Below, piece by piece: positions 9,331-17,598 of a DNA stretch of 64,000 bases. Origin of the DNA: an uncultured Desulfuromonadales bacterium (GTDB taxonomy: Bacteria > Desulfobacterota > Desulfuromonadia > Desulfuromonadales > Geopsychrobacteraceae); NCBI GenBank assembly GCA_945787295.1, contig CALZHQ010000002.1:1-64000 (forward strand). The letters are read 5' to 3'. The notes under the pieces are model-generated. The model was not told the origin of the DNA, ran no database searches, and worked only from the letters and a program-made list of their open reading frames with translations. How positions within the stretch are numbered: the stretch's first letter is position 1; every line of letters starts with the position of its first letter. The position numbers and the translations under genes were made by a program.

Positions 9331-10022
9331 GCCGGATTCAGGTGCTACTCGTGTTATGTGTCCTGTTGCTGGGTGCCGTTTGGTACGCCTGGAAAGAGAC
9401 ACCCAGGCAGCAGCGGGTTGACAACAAAAAAGCAGTTGTCCGCGATGTCGGGTCTACTGCGGGACCCAGTTCTGCAGTAGATATAGGCTCACTCGATTTC
9501 TCCGGTGGTGAAAAACTGAGCTTTAAAAAGCCGAAAAGGGATCTTTTCCGTTCATTGTATCGCGCCCCAGTCGTGGCCAAGACGGTCGCTCCACCACCTC
9601 CGAAACCAGCAGTTGTGGCGCCGTCGCCTCCACCTCCACCCGTGATAGAACAACGACCTGTCGTTCCACCACCAAGGACAAAACCTATCCCTTCTCTGAA
9701 TGTGCTCGGTTTTTTGCGTAAAGGAGGCACTGTCACGGTTTTCCTGGCTTCTAGGCAAGGGGATGTTTTTCTGGTGAAAAGGGGAGATCGCTTTGGCGAT
9801 GGTCTGCTGGTTCGTGAGTTGAATTACTCAGAGATCGTAATCAGCCGAGGGTTGGACGATCAAGGCGTGACGATAAAATTCAGTGAACAGAAAAAAACAG
9901 CGCAACGGATGTCAATCCCCAATGTTCCTTCTGGTCGTCCGAGTGTTCCGGTTATAAATACATTTGAACCTAGTACGTCTGCGCCGGAAGTGGGTCAGCA
10001 ACAAGAGAAGGTCGAACCGTGA
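9327..10022 (+). CDS. PilP/GspC-like periplasmic linker protein
   Basis: 231 residues with an N-terminal membrane segment (about 5-18), a strongly proline-rich linker (about 85-125, runs of three to five prolines) and a small beta domain (about 130-195) resembling the homology region of PilP/GspC. In both systems this domain contacts the secretin, whose gene follows directly. It lacks a lipobox, so in anchoring it resembles GspC more than PilP. Confidence 0.72.
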   Translation: MSRIQVLLVLCVLLLGAVWYAWKETPRQQRVDNKKAVVRDVGSTAGPSSAVDIGSLDFSGGEKLSFKKPKRDLFRSLYRAPVVAKTVAPPPPKPAVVAPSPPPPPVIEQRPVVPPPRTKPIPSLNVLGFLRKGGTVTVFLASRQGDVFLVKRGDRFGDGLLVRELNYSEIVISRGLDDQGVTIKFSEQKKTAQRMSIPNVPSGRPSVPVINTFEPSTSAPEVGQQQEKVEP

Positions 10023-10045
10023 GTCAATTATATATAGGGAGTTTG

Positions 10046-12547
10046 ATGAATATGCGATTCTTGATCAGGCGATGGTCAGTGCGCTTTGCTTGTATGATGT
10101 TGCTAGCGGCTTTGCTGTCTGGCTGTGCAGCTGGACGGGGGGCATTTAAAGAGGGCGAAAAAGCTCTGGCGAAGCAGCATTATGACCAGGCCGTTGCCTC
10201 TTTACAGGAGGCGGTAAAAAAGGATCCCAATAGCTATACCTATCGTTTGAAGCTCAATGATGCTCGTAATAAGGCGTCCCTGTCCCATAAACGTTGGGGA
10301 GATCGGTTTTTTGAAAAAAAACAGTACCTCAAAGCACAAGCAGAGTATCAGCTTTCTATCGATCTAGATGGCTCCAATTTTTCTGCGGCAGACGGGTTGC
10401 AACTCACCAGAAAATACCTGTTAGCTGAAAAACTAACAAATGAGGCAGATGAATTACTAAAGTCTCGCCGACGTCAACAAGCTATTTTTGTCCTGGAAAG
10501 GGCTCTTGAACAGGTTGCTGATTATCAGCCAGCTTTGCAGTTAAAAAAGAAAATTGAGCAGTCTGCTGTTACGATTATTGATGGCTTCGAGCTTGAAGTC
10601 ACATCGACTCAACCGATTACCCTGAATTTTACCAATGCCAAATTGCCGGATGTTTTTGAAATTCTGACCAACCTCTCCGGAATCAATTTTATTCTCGATG
10701 AAGATGTCCGTGGCAGCAATACCACCCTGTTTCTTGAAAACGCAACCTTTGCCCAGTCGTTAGAGCTGTTGTTGCGGATGAACAAGCTTGATAAGAAAAT
10801 CCTCAACAGTAAAACCATTATTCTCTTTCCGAAAACCAGGGATAAGCAGAAACAGTTCGAAGATCAGTTGATCCATACCTTTTATCTGTCAAATATCGAC
10901 GCAAAAAAAGCGGTTAACTTGTTGCGGACCATGCTGCAGGTGAGAAAAATTTATGTTCACGAAGAGCTGAACGCCATCATCATTCGTGACTCCGCCGATG
11001 TTATCAAACTGGCGCAGAAAATTATCGAAGCGAATGATCGCGCTAATTCCGAGGTGGTCTTTGATCTTGAACTGCTCGAAGTGAATCATTCGGATGGTTT
11101 AAAAATTGGGCCGAAACTCACATCATATGAAGTGCAAGCAGGATTTGCTGGAGATCCGTTGACCCAGGATTCTACTTCTTCCGTGACCAGTAATATAGGC
11201 AGCGTGGTTGTCAGCACTTTTAACGGTCTTGATGTCTTGTATGGTTTACCAGCCGCATCGTTTGATCTCCTAAAAGAAAACGGCAATGGCGAGGTGTTGG
11301 CAAACCCAAAAGTCAGGGTCAAAAACAAGGAAAAAGCCAAGGTCCATATCGGTAGCCGTGAACCGGTAATTACTGTGACGATCAACGGCGATCAAACTTC
11401 GGAAAATGTACAATATGTCGATGTCGGCGTGAAACTTGACGTTGAGCCCTTGATCCAGCTTGACAATACCGTAGTGACAAAGTTGGGGCTTGAAGTCAGC
11501 AATGTTTCTGGCCGTTCGACTACTGCCAATGGTACCGCCGTTCTGACGATATCTACGACCAACGCCAACACAGCTTTGACGCTGAAGGATGGCGAAAGAA
11601 CCATCATCGGTGGCTTGTTGCGTGATTCTATAACCAAATCTAAGACGACGGTGCCAATATTGGGTGATATTCCACTGCTGGGGTGGTTGTTTACAAGCTA
11701 TGACGAGAGTAAGTCGAAAAGTGAAATCCTGCTTTCGATCACACCGCATATTGTCAAATTTGTTACTTTGCCGGAGCATGATGTCGCAAGTATCTGGTCC
11801 GGTGGTGAAGACGATTTGAAGTTCGGTAGAAATTTCGGCTCTTTTGCCGATGAATATACTGCCGGGCAAAAGGGGCTGGAGCCGCAGGCTGATTTTCAAC
11901 CACCGGTAGAAAAAATCCCGGAAATAGTACCGTCCCCGGGTGCCCTGCCTGAGCCTGAAGAAGAACAAACTCCTGATGTTGAATCATCTCCGGCAGTAGA
12001 TGGTCAGCTGCCTGCAGAAGAAGCGCTTGGTGGCGCTGACCAGCCAGAGGCCGAGGTTGTCGAAGAGACAGCTCCAGAGATCGTAACAGAGCTTGTCGCT
12101 CCGCCTCAGGTTAGTGAACCTTTGGGCGTGATTGGGCCGAAGGTTTATGTGAAGGGCTCCGAATTGGTCAATGTTGGCGAGGATTTTTCTCTTACATTTT
12201 ATGTCGATGAAGTAAAAGAGCTCTTTAGCGCTCCGCTCTATGTTCAGTATGACAAAGACCTGTTTGAATTTGTCAGCGCTACAGAAGGAGCGTTTCTCAA
12301 ACAGGGAGAAAGTCCGACAATTTTTACTCATACCGCCCTGGAAGGTTCCGGCCGGATTATCGTCGGTTTGAAACAGGGGGCCGGCGGCAAAGGGGTCTCT
12401 GCTGGCGGAGACCTGTTTGTTATGACCTTTAAAGCTATCAACGCTGGTTCCGGTATCATCGAACCGAGCCGTACTAACTTCCGCAATCCAAACGGTGTGC
12501 GCTTGAAAGTTGATACGTTCGGTTTGACGATTGAGGCTCAGGAGTAG
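10046..12547 (+). CDS. Secretin (GspD/PilQ type) with TPR-like N-terminus and C-terminal cohesin-like domain
   Basis: Outer-membrane channel of the secretion system. I chose the ATG at 10046 because AGGGAG lies just upstream; a GTG at 10019 would overlap the previous stop. The protein is 833 residues: signal peptide with lipobox LLSGC (Cys27), TPR-like helices (about 35-165), an N0/STN domain (about 185-240), N1-type repeats, the secretin barrel (about 390-585), an acidic proline/glutamate-rich linker (about 610-690) and a final beta-rich domain (about 695-833) that resembles cohesin. Secretins normally end soon after the barrel, so the tail is unusual. The lipobox suggests self-piloting to the outer membrane. 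Confidence 0.92.
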   Translation: MNMRFLIRRWSVRFACMMLLAALLSGCAAGRGAFKEGEKALAKQHYDQAVASLQEAVKKDPNSYTYRLKLNDARNKASLSHKRWGDRFFEKKQYLKAQAEYQLSIDLDGSNFSAADGLQLTRKYLLAEKLTNEADELLKSRRRQQAIFVLERALEQVADYQPALQLKKKIEQSAVTIIDGFELEVTSTQPITLNFTNAKLPDVFEILTNLSGINFILDEDVRGSNTTLFLENATFAQSLELLLRMNKLDKKILNSKTIILFPKTRDKQKQFEDQLIHTFYLSNIDAKKAVNLLRTMLQVRKIYVHEELNAIIIRDSADVIKLAQKIIEANDRANSEVVFDLELLEVNHSDGLKIGPKLTSYEVQAGFAGDPLTQDSTSSVTSNIGSVVVSTFNGLDVLYGLPAASFDLLKENGNGEVLANPKVRVKNKEKAKVHIGSREPVITVTINGDQTSENVQYVDVGVKLDVEPLIQLDNTVVTKLGLEVSNVSGRSTTANGTAVLTISTTNANTALTLKDGERTIIGGLLRDSITKSKTTVPILGDIPLLGWLFTSYDESKSKSEILLSITPHIVKFVTLPEHDVASIWSGGEDDLKFGRNFGSFADEYTAGQKGLEPQADFQPPVEKIPEIVPSPGALPEPEEEQTPDVESSPAVDGQLPAEEALGGADQPEAEVVEETAPEIVTELVAPPQVSEPLGVIGPKVYVKGSELVNVGEDFSLTFYVDEVKELFSAPLYVQYDKDLFEFVSATEGAFLKQGESPTIFTHTALEGSGRIIVGLKQGAGGKGVSAGGDLFVMTFKAINAGSGIIEPSRTNFRNPNGVRLKVDTFGLTIEAQE

Positions 12548-12559
12548 ACGCTGCCGATA

Positions 12560-13045
12560 ATGCGAAAATTCCGCTTGCTGAATCATAACGGTTTGACGTT
12601 GATCGAACTGATCATCGCTATCGCTTTGTTGGGTATTCTGGCAGCAACGGTTATCCCGCTTGCCGAGGTCACTGTGACGCGGACCAAGGAGTTGGAACTG
12701 CGGCGTGCCCTTCGTCAGGTGCGCTCTGCAATCGACGAATATTATAAGGATTATCAAGAAGCAGTTAAGCAGAAGAAGATATTCGAAACAGTCGGTGATA
12801 GTGGCTATCCGGAAGAGCTGGAAGTCCTGGTGGAGGGTGACGATTGGGGCGGGTTATACTCCTTTAAAAAAAAATATTTGCGGCGCATTCCTGAGGATCC
12901 ATTCGACAAGTATGATGATGGCTGGGGTCTGCGGTCCTATGCCGATGAGCCGGACACAACGGTCTGGGGCGGCAACGATGTGTATGATATCTATTCTCAG
13001 AGCGACGATATCGCTCTGGATGGCTCCTATTATCGTGACTGGTAA
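12560..13045 (+). CDS. Type II secretion pseudopilin (GspG-like), first copy
   Basis: 161-residue prepilin with the type III signal NG|LTLIELIIAIALLGIL: cleavage after Gly, Glu at mature position 5, then a hydrophobic helix. Position +1 is Leu rather than the usual Phe. The C-terminal region has the DPF and acidic DVYDIYSQSDDI features of the calcium-binding GspG family and ends YYRDW. It follows the secretin gene and precedes a second pseudopilin by three bases. It needs a prepilin peptidase, which is not in this window. Confidence 0.9.
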   Translation: MRKFRLLNHNGLTLIELIIAIALLGILAATVIPLAEVTVTRTKELELRRALRQVRSAIDEYYKDYQEAVKQKKIFETVGDSGYPEELEVLVEGDDWGGLYSFKKKYLRRIPEDPFDKYDDGWGLRSYADEPDTTVWGGNDVYDIYSQSDDIALDGSYYRDW

Positions 13046-13048
13046 ACG

Positions 13049-13456
13049 ATGAGCATAATGACTAATAAATCTGACAAGCGTGGTTTTACCTTAATCGAAT
13101 TGTTGGCTGTGATGGTGGTTCTCGGCATTCTGATGGCAATCGCCGTTCCTTCCTATAAGCGCAGTCAGATAAAAGCCCGTGAAACAGTCTTACAGGAAGA
13201 TCTGTATCAGCTGCGCAAGGCGATAGATGCCTACTTTGCTGACAATGGGGCCTACCCAGACAGCTTGGAGCAATTGGCAACCAGCAAGTATTTGCGAGAT
13301 GTTCCGCGGGACCCTTTTACCCGTGAGGCAGACAGTTGGGAGTGCATTCCTCCAGAACCGGCTGACAATGGGCAGCTGGCTGAAGGGGGTTGTTATGATG
13401 TGCGTAGCGGGAGTGACTTGATTGGTGGCAACGGCATCCCTTATCGTGATTGGTAG
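13049..13456 (+). CDS. Type II secretion pseudopilin (GspG/OxpG-like), second copy
   Basis: 135-residue prepilin with a canonical cleavage site RG|FTLIELLAVMVVLGIL. It shares with the preceding pseudopilin a long N-terminal helix, the motif LRxxPxDPF and the last residues YRDW. Two cysteines (ECIPPEP and GGCYD) could form a disulfide that the first copy lacks. Geobacter sulfurreducens has a pseudopilin, OxpG, in a similar operon needed for metal-oxide reduction; relating this gene to it is inference from gene order. Confidence 0.9.
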   Translation: MSIMTNKSDKRGFTLIELLAVMVVLGILMAIAVPSYKRSQIKARETVLQEDLYQLRKAIDAYFADNGAYPDSLEQLATSKYLRDVPRDPFTREADSWECIPPEPADNGQLAEGGCYDVRSGSDLIGGNGIPYRDW

Positions 13457-13460
13457 TTAG

Positions 13461-14135
13461 ATGATCCAGCTGTTTAACGTGACCAAAAGTTACGGTGGCG
13501 ATTCGGCTGCCGTGAAAGATCTGACGATCCAGATCCCCAAAGGGGATTTCGTGTATGTGACTGGAGCCTCCGGAGCTGGGAAAACCACTTTTTTACGGAT
13601 GCTCTACGCAGCTGAAAAACCGACCCGCGGCCAGATTCTCATCAACAATCAGAACATCACCCGCATTCGTGGTCCGCAGATTCCCTATCTGCGCCGGAAA
13701 ATTGGCGTCGTCTTCCAGGATTTCAAACTGCTGCAAAGTCGTACTGTCTATGAAAATGTCGCCTTTGCCCTGGAGGCGCAGGGGAAAAAACGCTATGAGG
13801 TCAGCAAGAAGGTTTATCAGGCGCTCAAAGAGGTCGGTCTGGAACATCGTCTGCAGCGCAAACCTTTAGAACTTTCCGGTGGTGAGCAGCAAAGAATTGC
13901 TATAGCCCGAGCGTTGGTTGTTGATCCATTGATTCTATTGGCTGATGAGCCGAGCGGGAATCTCGATCTGGAAGTGACCTTGGATATCATGGAGCTGTTT
14001 AAAAAAGCGAATGCCCGTGGAACCACAGTGCTGTTGGCAACCCACGATCACGGCCTGCATAAACGCTTTCCGCGCCGCGTCATGACCTTGGATAAAGGAA
14101 AACTGGTTGCTGATCAGCAACCACATCAAAGCTGA
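13461..14135 (+). CDS. ftsE: Cell division ATP-binding protein FtsE
   Basis: ABC-type ATPase that partners FtsX at the division septum and drives cell-wall hydrolase activation. It is 224 residues with Walker A GASGAGKTT (about 37-45), signature LSGGEQQRIAIARAL and Walker B LILLADEPSGNLD. It starts five bases after the second pseudopilin and is followed by ftsX. The FtsE family is distinguished from other small ABC ATPases here by the ftsX neighbour. Confidence 0.95.
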   Translation: MIQLFNVTKSYGGDSAAVKDLTIQIPKGDFVYVTGASGAGKTTFLRMLYAAEKPTRGQILINNQNITRIRGPQIPYLRRKIGVVFQDFKLLQSRTVYENVAFALEAQGKKRYEVSKKVYQALKEVGLEHRLQRKPLELSGGEQQRIAIARALVVDPLILLADEPSGNLDLEVTLDIMELFKKANARGTTVLLATHDHGLHKRFPRRVMTLDKGKLVADQQPHQS

Positions 14136-14172
14136 TTTTAAGCTGGTTTAAATAGCATCGGAGGGTCCAGCT

Positions 14173-15072
14173 GTGCTGGAAAAAATCCGTTATTTCATCC
14201 GCCGGGCCGTTCGCAATATGCGTCAATGGCCACTGCTCTGTACCGCGGCTATTCTGACTATGGCCGTTGCCTTAGCCACCGTTGCGACCTTTTTTCTAGT
14301 TGTCGTGAATATCGAACAGCTGGCCTCAAACTGGACCCGCGAAATTCAAGTTATCGCTTATCTCGAAAAGGCTCCCAGTCAAAACGAATTACCCGGCCTG
14401 GTCGCCAAGTTGAAAAAATTTCCTGAGGTTGAAACGGTCAGCTACGTGTCGCCGAGTGATGCGATGGCTCGTTTCAAGAACCGCTTGGCTGATGACGCCA
14501 GTTTGCTTGAAGGGATCAAGAACAAGAACCTGCTGCCGGCTTCCTTTGAGCTGATGCTGCATTCACAATTTCGCAATCAGGAGGGTATAAATAAAGTCAT
14601 TGAGCGGCTGGACAATGTCTTGGCGATTGATGATTTGCGTTACGGTCAAAAGTGGCTGGAGAGGTTCAATACTTTTGTTGATATGTTGCGTTTTGTCGGT
14701 CTGGTTTTGGGGAGTTTTTTACTGTTTGCAGCTCTGTTTATTGTCTCCAATACGATTAAGCTGACCCTCTATGCTCGACGGGATGAACTTGAGATTATGG
14801 CCCTGGTTGGCGCGACGATGCGCTTCATAAAAATCCCTTTTTTGCTGGAAGGGGCCCTGCAGGGTTTGTTGGGCGGGATTTTGTCACTCGGATTTCTAGC
14901 AGTGTCGTTTAAATTTATCATCAAACGCAGCCTGACCTCATTCTGGTTAACCCCTGCTGATTTCGACCTGCTGTTTTTAACGTCTGGGCAACAACTGATC
15001 TTGGTTGCCTCCGGTGTGATGTTAGGACTTCTCGGCAGCCTCACTTCTTTACGACGTTTTGTCCGAGTCTGA
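14173..15072 (+). CDS. ftsX: Cell division protein FtsX
   Basis: Inner-membrane partner of FtsE, 299 residues, with four membrane segments (about 21-45, 170-195, 220-245 and 270-290) and a large periplasmic loop after the first (about 50-165) that binds EnvC-type activators. GTG start with GGAGGG about eight bases upstream. The next gene encodes an EnvC-like protein, matching the known FtsEX-EnvC pathway. Confidence 0.94.
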   Translation: MLEKIRYFIRRAVRNMRQWPLLCTAAILTMAVALATVATFFLVVVNIEQLASNWTREIQVIAYLEKAPSQNELPGLVAKLKKFPEVETVSYVSPSDAMARFKNRLADDASLLEGIKNKNLLPASFELMLHSQFRNQEGINKVIERLDNVLAIDDLRYGQKWLERFNTFVDMLRFVGLVLGSFLLFAALFIVSNTIKLTLYARRDELEIMALVGATMRFIKIPFLLEGALQGLLGGILSLGFLAVSFKFIIKRSLTSFWLTPADFDLLFLTSGQQLILVASGVMLGLLGSLTSLRRFVRV

Positions 15073-15077
15073 AAGAT

Positions 15078-16229
15078 ATGTTTTTGCTTCGCTTCTCTTT
15101 CTTTCTGTTGCTGTTGCTCATGCTGACGGTCCCTCACAGTTGGGCCGATCTGCAGGACAGCCGCAATCAGTTACAAAAAATTCGCCAGCGAATTGAGAAT
15201 GCTCAGGTGGATCTGAAGGCTAAAAAGCAGTCTGAGCTGCAGTTTAGTCGTGAACTGGCGTTACTGAAAAGAACCTTGCAGCGTTTGGATCAGCGTATTT
15301 CGGCGTTGAGGAAAGAACAGCAGCAGTTGCAGAAAATGGTTGAAGGGCAGAAAAAACAGATCAGTTCGGGGCAGAAAGACCTGCGGCAAATAGGTAAGCG
15401 ATTGGAAAAACGCTTGGTCGCTTTATATAAGGAAGGGGAAATCGGGCCGCTGAAGATCCTCTTTTCCGCCGATTCTCCAACCGAACTTGTCCAGCAGTAT
15501 CATTATTTAACGCGGATCGTAGAGCATGATCGCGAATTGCTGGACGAGTATCGTCTCGCGGTTGAATCACAGCAGCAGAAATTGGCTGAACTGGAAAACC
15601 TTAATCAGCGAAAGGTTGCAGTGTTGGAGGATGAACAGCAGCAGCGGAAAGTTGCTACTGACGGAAGGAGCTTGCAAGCTCGCCTGCTCAAACAGGTAAA
15701 GTCGGAACAGAAAAAGTTAAAGCAGGAACTCGTGCAGTTGAAGGATAAAGCTCAACGTCTGCAGGGGCTGATCTCACGACTTCAAGAGGAAGAGGTTAGA
15801 CTGCCGCCAAGCACTGGTCCTGGTGCGGTTACTTTCAGTTCTGGCAAGGGGGCTTTGGGGTGGCCGGCAAAAGGTGAGGTCCTGATCGGTTTCGGGACAC
15901 AAAAAGATGCTTCGCTCGGTACTTATTATGAAAGTAACGGTATCGAAATTGCGGTTGCTCCAGGCTCAGCAATTCAGGCGGTTGCCGATGGAAATGTTGT
16001 CTTTTCCGATTGGTTTAAAGGATATGGTAATCTACTGATATTAAATCACGTCGGCGGGTTTCACACTCTTTACGCGCATGCTGATCAGCTTGACAAGGCA
16101 CTCGGCGAACAGGTTAAGGCTGGTGACATCGTAGGTAAGAGTGGGCTTGGTGGGCGCGACAGTATTTACTTTGAAATTCGCCAGAATGGCTCACCGGTGA
16201 ACCCGTTAAGCTGGTTGCAGCGTCGTTAG
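15078..16229 (+). CDS. envC: EnvC-like murein hydrolase activator (degenerate M23 domain)
   Basis: 383-residue exported protein: signal peptide (about 1-23, ending SWA), a long coiled coil (about 25-250) and a LytM/M23 fold (about 265-383). The catalytic residues of active M23 peptidases are missing: the first HxxxD-type motif reads NGIEIAVAPG and the HxH motif reads SIYFEIR; only the middle LYAHAD histidine remains. This is how E. coli EnvC looks, which activates amidases rather than cutting peptidoglycan. The position after ftsEX supports that role. An amidase gene is not in the window. Confidence 0.9.
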   Translation: MFLLRFSFFLLLLLMLTVPHSWADLQDSRNQLQKIRQRIENAQVDLKAKKQSELQFSRELALLKRTLQRLDQRISALRKEQQQLQKMVEGQKKQISSGQKDLRQIGKRLEKRLVALYKEGEIGPLKILFSADSPTELVQQYHYLTRIVEHDRELLDEYRLAVESQQQKLAELENLNQRKVAVLEDEQQQRKVATDGRSLQARLLKQVKSEQKKLKQELVQLKDKAQRLQGLISRLQEEEVRLPPSTGPGAVTFSSGKGALGWPAKGEVLIGFGTQKDASLGTYYESNGIEIAVAPGSAIQAVADGNVVFSDWFKGYGNLLILNHVGGFHTLYAHADQLDKALGEQVKAGDIVGKSGLGGRDSIYFEIRQNGSPVNPLSWLQRR

Positions 16230-16237
16230 GAGATCCT

Positions 16238-17542
16238 ATGTCCCGTTTTAACCGATATATTCTCTGCCTCTTGGTTTTGTTCTGTGTTTTCTTCAGTTCA
16301 ACCGTTTTATTCGGGCAAGATACCGGCAATGAGCAGAAAGACTACCAGGCGCTGGAACTTTTTACTGATGTGCTGTCAATTGTGCGCAAAAGTTATGTCG
16401 AGGAAACCGATACCACAGAACTGATTTACGGCGCAATCAGGGGGATGTTGGAGACTCTGGATCCGCATAGCAGCTTTCTCACCCCGGAAATGTATCAGGA
16501 CATGAAGGATGATACCCACGGAGAGTTTGGTGGCTTGGGGATAGAGATTACTAAGAAAGACGGACTGCTGGTGGTCGTTTCTCCGATTGAAGACACCCCT
16601 GCGTTTAACGCAGGAATCAAGGCTGGTGATCAGATACTCAAGATCGATGACCAGACGACCAAAGATATGGAAATTATGGAGGCTGTGCGTTTGTTGCGCG
16701 GGCCTAAGGGGGAAGCGGTGACCATCACTGTTTGGCGACAGAGTTATACCCAACCAAAAGAATTCAAGATTGTTCGCGATATCATCCAGATCTTCAGCGT
16801 TAAAAGTAAATTGTTGCAAACAGGCTACGGTTATGTTCGTTTGTCACAGTTTCAGGCCCGTACCGGGGGCGATTTAAAAGAACAGTTGGCTCAGTTAAAA
16901 CAAAGTAACAGCACCGAGTTGAAAGGTCTGGTGCTCGACCTGAGAAACAATCCGGGAGGCCTGCTCGATCAAGCGGTCGCTGTCTCCGACCTGTTTCTTT
17001 CCGAGGGGCTGATCGTCTATACTGAAGGTCGCGAGGCTGGCAGTCAGATTCAATTTCGTGCCCAGCGGGAAGGGACTGAACCGGATTATCCGGTGGTTGT
17101 GTTGATAAACGGTGGCAGTGCCAGTGCTGCGGAGATTGTGGCTGGTGCCTTGCAGGATCAGGGCCGGGCTGTGTTGTTGGGAGAGCAGACTTTCGGTAAG
17201 GGGTCGGTGCAGTCAGTTATTCCAATGGGTGATCAGTCCGGTTTGCGGTTAACGACGGCCCGCTATTACACACCTGCTGGAATTTCGATACAGGCGCGTG
17301 GCATTACCCCTGATATCGTTGTCCCGCAATTGAACAGGGAGGAGCAGCTGGACAACCGACAATTGCGCGAAAAAGATCTGGAAAACCACTTTCAACCACT
17401 TGAAAATACCCAGCCTGAACCACAAGCTGAGCAGCAGAGCGACCTGCTTGGTGATGATGATAAGAATGATTATCAGCTGATGCGAGCCCTGGAACTGCTC
17501 AAGGGAGTGGATATTTTCAGCCGGCGTCAACAGGCTGCCTAG
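16238..17542 (+). CDS. ctpA: C-terminal processing peptidase, S41 family
   Basis: 434-residue periplasmic protease with an N-terminal signal anchor (about 8-27), a PDZ domain (about 90-170) and an S41 core with the serine cluster GGSASAAEIV and the downstream catalytic lysine in FGKGSVQ. It trims the C-termini of exported proteins. It lies nine bases after the EnvC-like gene, in the same block as ftsEX. The acidic, Gln-rich C-terminal tail (about 370-420) is likely flexible. Confidence 0.95.
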   Translation: MSRFNRYILCLLVLFCVFFSSTVLFGQDTGNEQKDYQALELFTDVLSIVRKSYVEETDTTELIYGAIRGMLETLDPHSSFLTPEMYQDMKDDTHGEFGGLGIEITKKDGLLVVVSPIEDTPAFNAGIKAGDQILKIDDQTTKDMEIMEAVRLLRGPKGEAVTITVWRQSYTQPKEFKIVRDIIQIFSVKSKLLQTGYGYVRLSQFQARTGGDLKEQLAQLKQSNSTELKGLVLDLRNNPGGLLDQAVAVSDLFLSEGLIVYTEGREAGSQIQFRAQREGTEPDYPVVVLINGGSASAAEIVAGALQDQGRAVLLGEQTFGKGSVQSVIPMGDQSGLRLTTARYYTPAGISIQARGITPDIVVPQLNREEQLDNRQLREKDLENHFQPLENTQPEPQAEQQSDLLGDDDKNDYQLMRALELLKGVDIFSRRQQAA

Positions 17543-17598
17543 TTAACAGAGTGATTGGAACGCTCTGTTTTTATTCTGAGGAAGAACTGCAACCGTAA

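Noticed and set aside
11270..11968. 232-codon minus-strand frame inside the secretin gene
   Set aside because: Lies wholly inside the secretin; composition and motif content are not protein-like.
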